From: Phallus indusiatus | Taxonomy: Eukaryota; Basidiomycota; Agaricomycetes; Phallales; Phallaceae | Assembly: GCA_027605045.1 (NCBI GenBank) | Contig: JAQFWX010000066.1 | Location: 1 to 64,000, forward strand | Length of the DNA stretch: 64,000 nucleotides | Direction: 5' to 3' | Part shown: piece after piece, positions 25,139 to 36,599 of the stretch | Layout: every line of letters begins with the position of its first letter | How positions within the stretch are numbered: position 1 is the stretch's first letter | Program-made: the position numbers and the translations under genes | Notes under the pieces: generated by a model | What the model saw: only the letters and a program-made list of their open reading frames with translations | What the model was told of the DNA's origin: nothing | The model's database searches: none

Positions 25139-26064
25139 GATGACCTTGATGATAGAGTGTGATTGCGTGTGACAAGTCCATCGTATTCGTATTCGACAGT
25201 ACTCCAATCACATTTGTCTCTTTATTTAGTCGTAATCTGGTGCTATCACAGACGTAACCTACTTAGCTTTAAAATTTGAGTCTACTCAGTTCCCATCGTT
25301 ACATAAGTCAGACTGAAATTGGATGCCACAGTTTCTCTCAAGCCACTGACGATAGTACTAAGTATTTATCATGCTAGTAGTATCCAATAAGAAGTTTCTT
25401 GCCCAACTCATAATGAGTTTCTACATAAAATTGGTATATGAAATAAATTGAAACAAAAGACATGTCAACATAATAGATCCGAGGACCAAACGTTCTTCAG
25501 CATGTATGGAACGCGTCGATCAACAAGGGAAACAAATAGCATCCACTGGGCATATTGTGAGTGAGCTGAAATTGCGTAGCAAGGTGGTGTTAGCGACATA
25601 TTATCGAACGCGTATAGAACTCATTGGAAGCTCGTTTTACGGTGCGAGAGGTCACTAGCAGTCCTTGCTGCCTCACTTTCACCCCCACAAAAATGTAAGA
25701 AGGTTATGAAGAGGGTAAATGTTATGTTTTTGGAGGTTGCAAGGGGCTGTATTTATAATGCGATGAGCGCGCTGTACATCAAGTTGATGGTAGGGTAGTG
25801 AACATGTAATAACAGTGATAAACAACAAGCATAAAGCCCCGAGACGTTTCACCGTGAATATTATCAAAGAACTAATGAACAGCATGGGAAAATATGATTT
25901 TTTAAGTTATGCACCATCTGGAGAGTTCTCGTTGGATGATAAGAATGATTCAATCTAGATCAACGAAATTGGGGGTCTCATCTAAGATATGAGAGGTCAA
26001 CCGAGGTAAAATATGAGCAAAATGCATTGGTAACTGAGGGTAGTAAACTTTAAAAAAGGATCTC
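25139..26064. other. Intergenic
   Basis: About 925 bp between two minus-strand genes. It may include a short last exon of the F-box-like gene near 25950-26000. No other coding signal or repeat was seen. Confidence 0.4.
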
Positions 26065-27003
26065 TCACGTAGTATTTGAATACAGACTCACAGAAGTCGT
26101 ATCTTCATTAGGAAGCAAAACGCCCATTAAAGAGATTCTTTTGAGACGCCTCCACTCTATTTGTGGAGAGAATACACATGACATCCTATGAATAAATTTC
26201 ATAGAAAATATTTGTTGTTCCTCTTCGGTACAAGCCTGGTTTTCGCGCAACGTTCGGAACCCCAATACGACTTCTTCAACCGAATTTCGTACCGTACAAA
26301 GGATTTGATTCCACGCGTCCAATATCTCATCGATTTTAAAGCCGTCCGCGGGGAGAGACGCACGTAAGGTCAGCTTTTCGAGGTTTTTCAGATTATGTGT
26401 GGCAAGCCATTGAAGCAGTTGAAGATGAACAGAATGAGGACTGGGTGCATCGACGGTCACGACACGAAGGTGGTGAGACGTGTGAAGAATGGGTAAAATA
26501 AACGGCAAATGAGTTATTCCACCAATGCTTATTTCCTTTAAATGAGGAAATAATGGAGGAATGAGAAGACTAAGCTCTGTCATATTTGTCGGATGAGCAT
26601 TAATGATGCGGAGCTTCTGCAGGTACCGCAACCTGGGGAATATCTCTAGGAATGCTTGTCTAGGGGCAACGCCATAGGAGGACATGTGCCATTCTAAGAT
26701 ACGAACGTGTTCAGCCTTGTAAGAGGATGATGATGACGCAATTTGTGTTGCGAAACTTTGCTGAGCCAGTGATAAAGTTTTTGTATGGGCACCTGACAGG
26801 TGAGGCGACTTGAACCTAAAAGCTAAACCAGGAAGCAATCTGACGTGCCTATATAAAGCAGGCATCGCAACCGAGTTCATGCTTTTGGAAACAAGACTCA
26901 ATGAATATAGATCGTGAGAGGGTATAAAGAGGGTTATGATGTAATGTTGTATATCGAACACGAGATGTTCGAACGGGAACACATTTCTTCTGCCTTCTAA
27001 CAT
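26065..27003 (-). CDS. F-box-like protein
   Basis: A single long exon of 312 codons. The N-terminal half has an F-box-like pattern (LVFDIQHYIITLFIPSHDLY, SLSLVSKSMNSVAMPALYRH), followed by leucine-rich, LRR-like stretches (LRYLQKLRIINAHP, LKEISIGGITHLPF, LKNLEKLTLRASLP). Such proteins usually act as substrate receptors of SCF ubiquitin ligases; the substrate is unknown and basidiomycetes carry many divergent copies. The extreme 3' end is uncertain: GTGAGT just after EDTTS could start an intron, with a short terminal exon downstream. The start Met is the first in frame and immediately precedes the F-box-like region. Confidence 0.6.
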   Translation of the reverse strand: MLEGRRNVFPFEHLVFDIQHYIITLFIPSHDLYSLSLVSKSMNSVAMPALYRHVRLLPGLAFRFKSPHLSGAHTKTLSLAQQSFATQIASSSSSYKAEHVRILEWHMSSYGVAPRQAFLEIFPRLRYLQKLRIINAHPTNMTELSLLIPPLFPHLKEISIGGITHLPFILPILHTSHHLRVVTVDAPSPHSVHLQLLQWLATHNLKNLEKLTLRASLPADGFKIDEILDAWNQILCTVRNSVEEVVLGFRTLRENQACTEEEQQIFSMKFIHRMSCVFSPQIEWRRLKRISLMGVLLPNEDTTSVSLYSNTT

Positions 27004-27851
27004 GTGAGTAACTTAAAGATCTGCGAAAACAAAACAATAATAAGAGCCTGCGGTTGAAATGGGAACAAAAGTAGAACCGACTACCTGAGACTAGAATGGC
27101 TGCAGTCGTACTCGTCTGCGCGTGTTGTGAATAGTGAAGACAGTAGGACAGTGCTCGTAGACCTCAAAACGTCCATCGCTATACGTAATATATATCAGTT
27201 CGATTGTCTAACGTCTAATACGTGAGTCGTCAGCTCGGTTATAGCTTTGCGCCCCGTCGCGGTAAGTACGTAAATAGTGCACCGCCAGATTGACATTTTT
27301 TGCCGGCGAAGAGTGCTACAGCCAAGAGCGCCATCAATCACAATTCACCGTTTTGGCAATAGCTTGAGCCTATGGAGAATGGAGATGTGGTTTTCAGAAA
27401 AGGGCGCTATGAATTTATTACGGACGTGTGCGATGTTGTGGAAGACCTTCAAGCTGTAGCGTGACTGAGAACGAGTCAGTGTTCCGCCGGAATTGCGGCC
27501 TCCGGGAGCAAAGACAGAAAACGCCGCTCTTGCGCAAGCGCTCTACGGATTACGACCGTCACGCGTCACGTGTCACATATTGATCACGCGATTGATAGGA
27601 GGATCTAGTTCCAATTAAGAAGAGGTTGAAAGTTTTGCGCAGTTCGTATTCATGTTGATGTTGATACGGACGGAGGGTAGTTTCCATTTGCGGAATTCAT
27701 ATCGCGGTCTTTCGGTCTTTAGGTTGTTAAATCAGGTTGAGGGTTCCTAACAATGCTCGTCTTTCAAACACAAATTTATCTTTATACACCATTGCAGCGC
27801 TTTACACCTTCTCATATGACTAGGTTTGCAAGTAATTAGTTCGCTGTCGAG
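27004..27851. other. Intergenic
   Basis: About 850 bp holding the F-box gene promoter and the 3' flank of the next minus-strand gene. The small ORF at 27277-27459 (+) has no support. Confidence 0.4.
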
Positions 27852-28335
27852 TTACCTCCGACCCTCCCGTCCTTGGTCCAACGGATTACCAGTTGGGTCC
27901 ACATCAGGAGCAGTCCCACCCCCAGAACCACGGTTCAAATTTCCATAACGGGGCTTCTTGTGATTGTTTTCCGATTTCGGAATGGGTTCGTCATATGGTT
28001 GGTCAGAATCTTTCGTCGCGTACGAACCTTGAAATAACATTCAAACGAGGTTTATTTCAGCTTCTTCAACATTGGATACTAGATACGTCGAACATACCTG
28101 AAGGCAGGTCGAAAGGTCTCTGGGTTTTCTCGTCTCCATCAACTACAAATGTTTTTGAAGATTTCGGAGCAGATGTGGACTCTTCTTTGCGATATGTATC
28201 GGGCGAATGATCTTTCCCCTCTGTAGTAGACTTCGAGTTAAATCGTTTGCCTAATTGTGAGAACGTCACAGGTGGCACGACATCATATCTTGTGTTTAGT
28301 AAAATACTTGAAGCTGCGCGTAGTCGGTACTTCAT
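27852..28335 (-). CDS. Small protein with probable mitochondrial presequence
   Basis: Two exons joined in phase (donor GTATGT after GACCTGCCTTCAG, acceptor TTTCAAG). The N-terminus MKYRLRAASSILLNTRYDVV is Arg-rich, lacks acids and could form an amphipathic helix, as in matrix-targeting sequences. The rest is hydrophilic (KSENNHKKPRYGNLNRGSG) and ends GNPLDQGREGRR. It resembles no family I can name, although small mitochondrial assembly factors have similar size and layout. An overlapping longer ORF in another frame (28283-28576) is less likely because it has no partner exon. Confidence 0.5.
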
Positions 28336-29320
28336 GATGGATGAGGCTGAAGGACGTGGAAACGAACGAAATATGTGACGATGACGTCATTGAGGTCGCT
28401 TTCGGGGTACATTCAACTGGTGCTCCGAGTTCCACAGCTATGTGGAGTTTTGAGCTTTGAACTAGATGTAATTCATCTAAACCATCGAAAGTCCTTTGAA
28501 AATACTCAGCTTCAGACGTATTTATTGAAGCCTGGAAGAAGTCGATGATGGAGTGAGCTTTTGGCGGAGTATTCAATTACCGGTGACAGATTTTTATCTC
28601 CGCTAGCACAGTTAAATAAGACTACTTATTCTTTATGAGCCATGTAACACTGGCAATGGTATACCTGAGGATGATTATGGACGTCAATGGATTGAGCACG
28701 AGTCTGACAGCATGGGACGGGTTGCAACGCATGTCAAGCTCGTTTTAATTAGAAGTCAAATTTTCTCTGCATGTACGGAAGACAAATCACCGGCACCCCT
28801 CAGATCGATTTATGTAATAAGTACATGAGTGACGTACATATATGACATACTTGGTCAGTTGATTGCGCCTACGAGCTTGCCTGAGCTTGCTCTGTTCCTA
28901 TTCATCAACATGCCCCGAAAGCGTGATCGTATACGTGAGGTTCTTCAGATCGTAGGGGCGATAAGGAGTATGAATTACTAGAAATTAACAACCGGACGAG
29001 AAATGCAAAAGACGTAACCATTTTTATGGCGTACTCGATGATTTCTACACACATGATTCAGAGCCAGAAGAGAGAGAAGTTCGCTTGGAGATTGGAACGT
29101 GTATTATGACATAAGTTTGATATAAATGAAATCATTTCCACGGGAAGCTACAGTTCTACTTATACCCGATTATAATTTGGTGGCATGCGACTGCATACAC
29201 GTGTCATAATGCAAGAATCATTGCGGATAATCGATATGTATTACAAAAGTGATAATGTTAATTAAATAAGATCAGAGATAGTACTGTAACAAAGTTCCAA
29301 GCGCCAAATATCGTTGATGG
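28336..29320. other. Intergenic
   Basis: About 985 bp between the small mitochondrial-type gene and the P450 stop codon, both on the minus strand. AT-rich; no ORF, repeat or RNA gene recognised. Confidence 0.45.
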
Positions 29321-31322
29321 TCAGATACAGTCCGTTCTCTCTTTTATCCGACAAAAAAACTCGTGCGGTGTGCGAAACCACGAACCAGAAAACTTACACG
29401 GTGTTTTGGTGTCGAGAATCTCGAGATCATACCGGTAGACCACCATCGCCAATAATTTGGACATCTCCATTAAAGCGATGTTTTTGCCTAAGCAAACCCT
29501 CTTTCCTTGGCCGAACTGTGCGTATATGAGAGTAATACATGATCAAAGGGAAAAGATCAAGGAGTCCAGCGAATGAAATTTACCGCGAGATTATATCGTT
29601 CCAGCTCATTTTTATTTCCCGATAACCACCTGCTCGGTTTCCATTGGTTAGCGTCATCTCCGTATACGCCAGGATCCGTGTGGACTTCTTGAGGAACCAT
29701 GCCTATCAATGTTCCTTCCGGATAGAAATCATTATCGATTTGAAATCCGCCTTTAGGAACGACTCGTTGAAGCGGCATGCCAATCACAGGACTTAAACGC
29801 ATAGCTTCCCTGACGTATGTGATTAGTTTAATAGTTCAAATTGGAAAACTGTATTAAGGAAGGAAGGAGAAACTGACTTGAGGCAAGCGTTGTAAAAGGG
29901 GAGTGTTCTTGATGCTGAATAGGTTAGTGGTAGTGATATTCTTCCTGCCTGAATAGCATCGTCGATCTCCTGTCTAAGCAAGGCAAGCGACGGCGGATGA
30001 GCGTAGACGTAACGTAGGAAAGCAGTCATTGATGCAGAAGTAGTATCCGCGCCTGCCATACTAAGTTCGAAAAAAAATGTTAGGCTGAAAGAAAATAGAA
30101 AATAAAGGACAAGGGAAAAGAAATTACAAAAGCATAATACAATTCTTTTATTTTTGAAAGAAGGAAAAAGAGAAAAGTCAAAATCAATGAGAGTATGTGG
30201 ATATGATAAATAGTAGAATTCATACTTTGATTATGTCTTGGACAGGCAGATTTTTATTATTTGCCTTGCCGCTGTCAGCGTTATTGAAACCATGTTCCAG
30301 AAATTGATGCAGTAAATCTTTATGTTGTTCGTATCGAAGGGGATCATCCTTGCGTAATTTTAGTCGTTCTTGGACATATGTTCGGGCGTAAGCCAAGAAC
30401 AATTCGGGCCCTTTATGCCCTAAAAGTTTCAACACAATCTTCACAAGAGGTTTAAATGAGCTAAACCAATTAATAGTTGTCATAGTGCCCAATACGACGA
30501 TTATACGGTGCGCTCTTGACAATTCGTGAATGGCGTTCTTGGCCTTCATTTCATCCGATAAGAATCCTTTTTAACAAGATATAGATTATGAGTCAGGGCT
30601 TGGAGGATCAAAGGTATAACTTTACCGAGAGATTCACCGAACCCCATTCTAGCCATAGAATCGTAAGCATAGGCTGAAACCCAAGAATTAACTAAATTCG
30701 CGGAGATGAGCAGTGTGGACCCAATTTACCAGCCAAAGTGGCGCTGATATCTGTAATGGTATGTCCTTCTACCAATTCGTCGAGTTTCTGAAAAAGCATA
30801 GTAGAACAGATGTCGCATTGACCCTCTAATAAAAGAACGTTATTCAACGAGTAGATGCTAGCAACACGATTCCTAGAGATGCGATGTTTTTCTTCATTTC
30901 TTTCTGAAAAATAGCCCGTCCCAAATAACGCCCATCCACGATAGAACGGTCCTTTAATAAATCTTCCTTTATGGCCATAAATCTGACTAATGTCATGGGC
31001 GGAAACGATGCTAACCTGGTTGATTTTGAAATTTGATGGTTAACCTTTTGTGGATGAAACGGAAGACAGGACGAACCTCATTTGGACCAATTCGAACCCG
31101 TTTGCCGTATTGCGCGTGGAGAATACGTAGTTGAGCAGTAAAGTCACCCCGAAAGACTGCGTAAGTTTTCCATAAAGTTGTTAATGCGGCCAGCTTTGGT
31201 CCAGGTACATTGGCAAGAGGGTGAAGAGAAAGTGAATAAAATGTCCACAGAATCAACACGGCGAACATTGAGATGAAGGGATGGGCGACAACGAGAAAAA
31301 GAAAACTTAGTGTCGCATGCAT
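29321..31322 (-). CDS. Cytochrome P450 monooxygenase (pisatin-demethylase-like group)
   Basis: ER-anchored haem monooxygenase. An N-terminal membrane helix (FLFLVVAHPFISMFAVLILW) is followed by LANVPGPKLAAL; the I-helix motif is AGADTTSASM, the K-helix EAMR, the PERF-like element QWKPSRWLSGN, and the haem ligand loop FGQGKRVCLG. The protein ends HEFFCRIKERTDCI (stop 29321-29323). About eight exons splice in phase, provided a 17-nt microexon (30128-30144) is included just before the I-helix motif. N-terminal and haem-loop wording suggests the fungal pisatin demethylase/benzoate hydroxylase-like P450s; the substrate is unknown. All hallmark residues are present, so it looks functional. Confidence 0.88.
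30128..30144 (-). other. 17-nt microexon before the P450 I-helix
   Basis: On the minus strand it is preceded by AG and followed by GT. It adds NCIML plus two bases of Phe between DIIK and MAGADTTS. The flanking introns are 81 and 67 nt. Skipping it leaves the two exons out of frame. Confidence 0.75.
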
Positions 31323-32613
31323 TTTGGAGAATCAGTCAATGCTACAGAGGTTGACCGCGAAGTTGCCGTGTCGGTTGGAAAGGTTGTGGATAGCTGGAAA
31401 AAAAAGGCAAGAAGACAAGACAAAATTGACATCGACATACACGGCATTTTTAACTGACCCAAAATATGCCCTTGTAGTTGTGACCGGTTGACCCCTGAAA
31501 GCACTATTAGCCTACTACCAAGGTGGGAGTGGGTGTCCTTGATTCCGCTTTCTTTCGGGGTTCGCGCCTATCAGCCGCCTACGGAATCACTGAATTATAA
31601 TGAAATGGGTATAATACAGCCCATGGCACTGAAATAGGATGGAGAGCGCACGCAAAATAATAAAATATTTTTCTTTCTTTTCGACAATAGCATGACATGA
31701 TATAATGACATGCGGTAAAACGATTGTTTCTGAGGGGCCCACTAAGCTCATTCACTCGTGACAGGGCCCATTTCTCGGCTTTCTTGCCATCCCAGCCGCG
31801 GAGAAGTCTATGGCATTTGACCTGGTTTAACGAAAAAGAAGTACTGATCACATGTCGGCCCAACATCATCGAGCACACAAATAATCGAGGTAGCCACCTC
31901 TCGTTAAGGTATTGGCTTTTTCAAAATAAACAATTAATTTCATCGCAGTCCGATTACTTACGTCCTTTTAATTTCAGGCTCCAACCTCAGGAATCGCGTC
32001 GAAATCTGACTAGCTTGAACACTTTGACGGACCATATCCAGCAATTGGTTTGACGTACATATGCATGCGTCATGCATACCACAATGTCGGACAATACGTG
32101 AAAACTATAGGAAAGTTCGTGAAAAGCGACAGACAGAACAGTAATCGTAGGTCAGCGTAAGCCCTGTCAAATGATCAAATTTGACTCGTCACAATAGCCT
32201 GTATACAAAGAAGACAAACACTTTCAATGTCCATCCATAAAATGAACCGCCGTACTCAATTGGACTTCTTGCCTTACGTTGCGCACCTAATATAACGTGG
32301 CACGAGTCGCAAGACACATGATGCACGATCAATGAAAAAGATGTCGAGGATTAGGCACGGCGCCAACTTGAAACCAACCGTTATCCTCATATGTTGGCGG
32401 AGAGAAAACAAAAGACCAATGATGTTATGTAACAACGGCATATTAGAGGAGCAATCGGACAATCACAATTATAGGTTTTGCGTAAGCAAGGAGCAACTAA
32501 AATTCTCAGTCCTATTATTGTATCTTGAACAGGTGACACATCGGCGCCGTGCCCTGGGTACTTTTATCAAAATGCCACCATTGGCGATTTGCCTTGAGAA
32601 TGGTGACAGCCGT
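31323..32613. other. Intergenic
   Basis: About 1.3 kb between the P450 start and the 3' end of the bestrophin-like gene. ORFs at 31579-31878 (-) and 31724-32053 (+) overlap on opposite strands and lack motifs. No gene supported. Confidence 0.4.
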
Positions 32614-34474
32614 TTAAGCCACATCTATGGAAATTTCTTCATGTTCATCGTCCACGTGCTGCCCTTTCTTTGCATCTTCTGCACATAGCTCGACAACTGT
32701 ACGAGTTTCGACGATCTCCGATTTGAAACGCTGGGAACTGGTCGAGGCATTAACGCAAGGGGTAGCCATTAGCATTTGTAAATCGGCCTTGAATAATTTC
32801 TCGGCAGAATAAACCCAGATCCAAATCATCCTGGTGATACAAATATCGGCCAACATAGTTTTTAATGGATTAATATAAGACCCAAAACGTTTTGGGCGAA
32901 TCGACGCACCTCATCGTACCCTAGACGGTGTATACGTAAAACATTGGACTAAATCAGACACGAGAATAAACACCATACCAAATGGTTGTTCTATTTCATC
33001 ACCTGGATTTTATGATTAGTCGGATATAAAACAAGTTCCGAAGTGACGGGAGTAGGTTCAATGTATTACAGACCTGCAGCGAGAAATCCAAGGTAGAAGA
33101 AAGCCGCTACAGTCACTCCAGGGATAGCGGACCATTGAAAATCTTCGGCCAACTGAAAAGGTAGAAAAAAAAGGTATAGCCAAACGGTACTGTTATGTAA
33201 TTGTTATTTTTCAGCCGCCCCGCAAAAATAAGGTATATTTTGCGAGCCGTTGTGTTTTTGAGTTAATTTCTAAGCTAACTTACTGTCTAACAGAAGGAAT
33301 TTATTGAATACGTAAAAGGCTTAGGCTTAAAAACATAAGTCACCTAATATGCTGGGAATAAACGCTACATGGGTAGGGACTAAATCTACCAGGAAATCTG
33401 AAGTCAAAGCAAAAACCTACTATGGAAGTGGTGTGGTTATGATTCGCTCCAATGCTGAGATCAATAGCTCAGTTGATCCTTTCGAAAAGAGCACAAAGGT
33501 GAACTCACTTCCTAGTACGTCTTCGTAAGCGGCAATGCACCCATAGATTCCTCCCATTACATTTCCTATAGAAGATGCAACGAGTTCGGGGTCCTCCCTC
33601 GCAATACAGAATATCTTATGCTTACCACTAGCCACCCCCCTACTCTCAAGGACACATACCCACTCACTCATACATCGTATTATTTCAAGAGGAAGATTTT
33701 CGCCGTCTCCAGCAAGACGAGGCTGGTGCTTACGTCCACCATGATGTATCCGTCTTGCAGCCCGTGACCGACACCCACCGCGAACACTGTGAAGGTGACG
33801 GTGGGAACCGGCATATTTTCCATCAACATATTCAGTTTCTTCATCACCAGCGTTTTGATGATGTAGGAAATCTCTTAAAGCGGTATACCACGTGTACGGG
33901 CTGATAAGATGGCCTTCAAGTTGAAGGCCAACCAGTTTCAGATTGTCAGCACAAGGAAATATAATACGTCTCACATATAAACCCGCCCATCTTCACGAGA
34001 AACGATCCAAAGGGTATGAGGTCCGGTGGAGGACTAAGACTTGGAAGAGACAGCTCAGCTGGAAGAAGTTGATGAACTTTAAACGAATCCGGAACATGTG
34101 AGCGTGTATACAAGTCAGGACAAGGACGGTTGTTTTAAGGTATGATATACAAACCAAGCAAGGTAAGCATTATATTGGGGATATTAAATTTGACGGTGGT
34201 ATAGTTCGACATAGATACGATAACTGTCAGTTCCAAGAAAAGTACTGTTAGCCTTCAAAAACATATGGTACGGTCTTGAGATAAAGGTTTACCTGTAGCA
34301 AAAGCTGCGTGAAGGAGAACAGCCGGCCAAATGCGCCATATCTGGGAGAGGAAAAGAAACAATTAATGTCACAGATGTACAAAAAGTCAATTGATTATAA
34401 ATACCACAGACATGCCACGAAGTTAGCCAGCACAATATTATTACTTGAATCTTGCTCCGAAAAATGACGATCAT
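32614..34474 (-). CDS. Bestrophin/UPF0187-like membrane protein, apparently damaged
   Basis: Bestrophin-fold anion-channel family. Spliced pieces include IWRIWPAVLLHAAFAT and NIPNIMLTLLGL (first membrane helices), GENLPLEIIRCMSEWVCVLE, ALERIITTPLP, DFQWSAIPGVTVAAFFYLGF and the family signature DEIEQPFG, then YDE from an 11-nt microexon (32910-32920) and DDLDLGLFCREII. Two oddities. After LLGL I could not find the segment with Ser-Tyr-Arg and Tyr-x-Arg that usually follows helix 2. After CREIIQ the frame shifts by one base near 32785-32790; otherwise the protein would end at PLR instead of reaching the acidic tail ending EEISIDVA (stop 32614). The 5' start is tentative; an exon upstream of 34474 is possible. 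It may be a pseudogene or carry a sequence error. Confidence 0.7.
32910..32920 (-). other. 11-nt microexon in the bestrophin-like gene
   Basis: On the minus strand, AG precedes and GT follows. The 11 bases complete Gly and add Tyr-Asp-Glu, restoring the family string EQPFGYDE. Phase is 1 in and 0 out. Any model without it loses this conserved motif. Confidence 0.75.
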
Positions 34475-35062
34475 TGTCTGGAGGGAATTGTCACCTGTAA
34501 TTAGTTTTGGGTGCTGGTTCCATTTTCTTGAGAGATCGGTAAAAGAGCTAAAGAGAATGCTAGACGCAGAAGATTAAAAAGAAAGAGGATGAGCTCTTTT
34601 TAAGTGCCAATTAAAACAAACGCGCTCTACTCGCGCCGCAGGTGAGGCCTTGAGGCCTGAGGGTTGAAAACGTTGAAATGTTGAATATTGAATGTTCATG
34701 GTGATTATACATAAAATGACACCCCCTTTCGGAATCACGGGCTTTTTTTTTGACGTCGCTAATGAGTTACAACGATCTTTAAATTCTTCTGAATAATAGT
34801 CCCATGTCAATTGAACTCGACTGGATAATATGAAACGAACTTCGATGAATGTTCATAGTACGCCTTTGATTTATAGGGAAGCTTGAAATTTATTCTTCTG
34901 AATTTTTCATTCGTATCATTTGGGCAATTCAAACTTGTTGTTAGCGGCCTGCCTCTTGTTTCTCTGAAGATTTTACAATATAAACACTCAAAAGCCAATT
35001 CCAGCGCGAAATACTTGTCTATTGTTCGTTCATCTCGTAAAAAGACTTTGAATGCCTGCCGC
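34475..35062. other. Intergenic
   Basis: About 590 bp between the bestrophin-like gene and the phosphate carrier, both minus strand. AT-rich 3' flank of the carrier plus promoter of the next gene; a possible 5' exon of the bestrophin-like gene lies near 34490-34530. The ORFs there are chance frames. Confidence 0.4.
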
Positions 35063-36599
35063 TTAAACGCTTTTATGAATCTCGACACCGGGGGGTGCGT
35101 GCAAAGCTGATTGTGAAGGTCTTCTCAGATTGTCTACCAGAAAAAGAAAGTATGCAGACAAACCGTCTTTAATAGCACCATAAATAAGAAATTGTCCGGA
35201 AACAAGGCCGGCCGTCATAACCATCCGAGGTCCTAAACCCGCCCAGATACCCACTGGACCAATCTCCCTCGAAAGAGCTGCAAGCCGACTTAACATAGAG
35301 CCTTTCGGGCCATGTCCTTTATTAATCTATAAGCTAGCTTGAGTCTATGTATTAGCGAAACTAGTTGAATATGTTCTTACTTGACTTAGAAGCGTGTCAG
35401 CAGGCTGAAATAATGAGTTTTCATGAACGCGATCATTCAAATTTTCAATGGTAATGAAACATACGTGACTCAATATGGCTGCGGCGAAACCGGCAATAAT
35501 TCCTGAGCCCAAGGCAATGCTAAATCGCGAAGTAGACGACAGAGAACGCTTTTGTTCCTCCGTCATCTGACGATATAATATTTCATGACAGAACTCATTG
35601 ACCGTAAACTAATTTAAAGTTGCTCAATATCATCCAAGTTCAATGGTGATTGCAGCTGAGAAAGAAAAAAACTTACTTGCCCAATTGCGTATGGTATCTG
35701 CCTGAACAGGACTTGTGAGATTGTAAACAATAAAAAAAAGAGATATCTACTTCAGCAAGATGGGTATAAATCCAGCATACATATCGCGTATGCCTCCTTC
35801 ACGAGCAAGTCGCATGAAACCGGTGACTAAGCCTGACGCATAGGTTCTATCAGAAACCAAACGTATCCGGGTGGCTTCAAGTGGCGTTAAAAGTATATCA
35901 GCAAAGAATCTGCATGTTCCCAAAAGTACTGAAATGAGCTTTGATGAAGATGATGAAATTAAAAAAGGAATATGCGAACTCTGCGACGCTGGATGCACCT
36001 AGATAAATAGCGGTCCGATGTTTACTCGCATACTCTTGTGAACCGGCAAGCTGTACAAAGTTCCGTTTCCAGAATCTGCGTGAAATTTATGTTACTAGTT
36101 CAATCAAACCAAAAAAAAAAATTGTTCATACTCATATCCCGCGAATTTACCTCCTCCTTGAACAAGATATCCAACAGCCGTTGGACCAAAACCAGTGAGA
36201 AGTCCTTTGGGTCCTTCGCTTGCTACTATTTTACGACCCGCCAAAAACATTGACGAACGGGCTAGTGCTGGGTCAATCTGAATTCGAGTTTTCACAACAT
36301 CAATTGCTAGTCAAAGCTTTGTCAATTTTAATACCTAAACCAAAAAGATCATTTACGTGTCATTGCACCATGTGTAACCCTTAGTGATCATATACGGTTG
36401 AAAACGCTTCAGGTAAGATAAATGGTGGAGAAAAAATGCCTTACATTGCACATAATGCACCTAAGAAGAAAGGGTTACTATAATACGAACTGACTGCAGA
36501 TAAACGTTATGACACCCTCGTACCTGCAACGAAGAATTGACTATAATTCAAAGTCGTATAATTTGGTAACTCTTTGCCTTCTTTTTTCGATACGTCCAT
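35063..36599 (-). CDS. Mitochondrial phosphate carrier (SLC25 family)
   Basis: Inner-membrane carrier importing inorganic phosphate for ATP synthesis. Three carrier repeats are visible, each with its signature: PIDVVKTRIQ, PLEATRIR and HPADTLLSQ. Flanking strings GALCAMVTHGAMT, YLVQGGGKFAGYE, YAIGQF and GIWAGLGPRMVMTAGL are typical of the Mir1/PiC subgroup. The protein starts MDVSKKEGKELPNYTTLNYS (ATG 36597-36599) and ends APPGVEIHKSV (stop 35063-35065). Roughly nine exons; every junction checked, including the short second and third exons and the last intron within AIKD, is in phase. No damage seen, which is useful as a control for sequence quality here. Confidence 0.9.

Noticed and set aside
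28283..28576. Minus-strand ORF upstream of the small mitochondrial-type gene
   Set aside because: Different frame from the spliced gene, overlaps its start and has no partner exon or motif.
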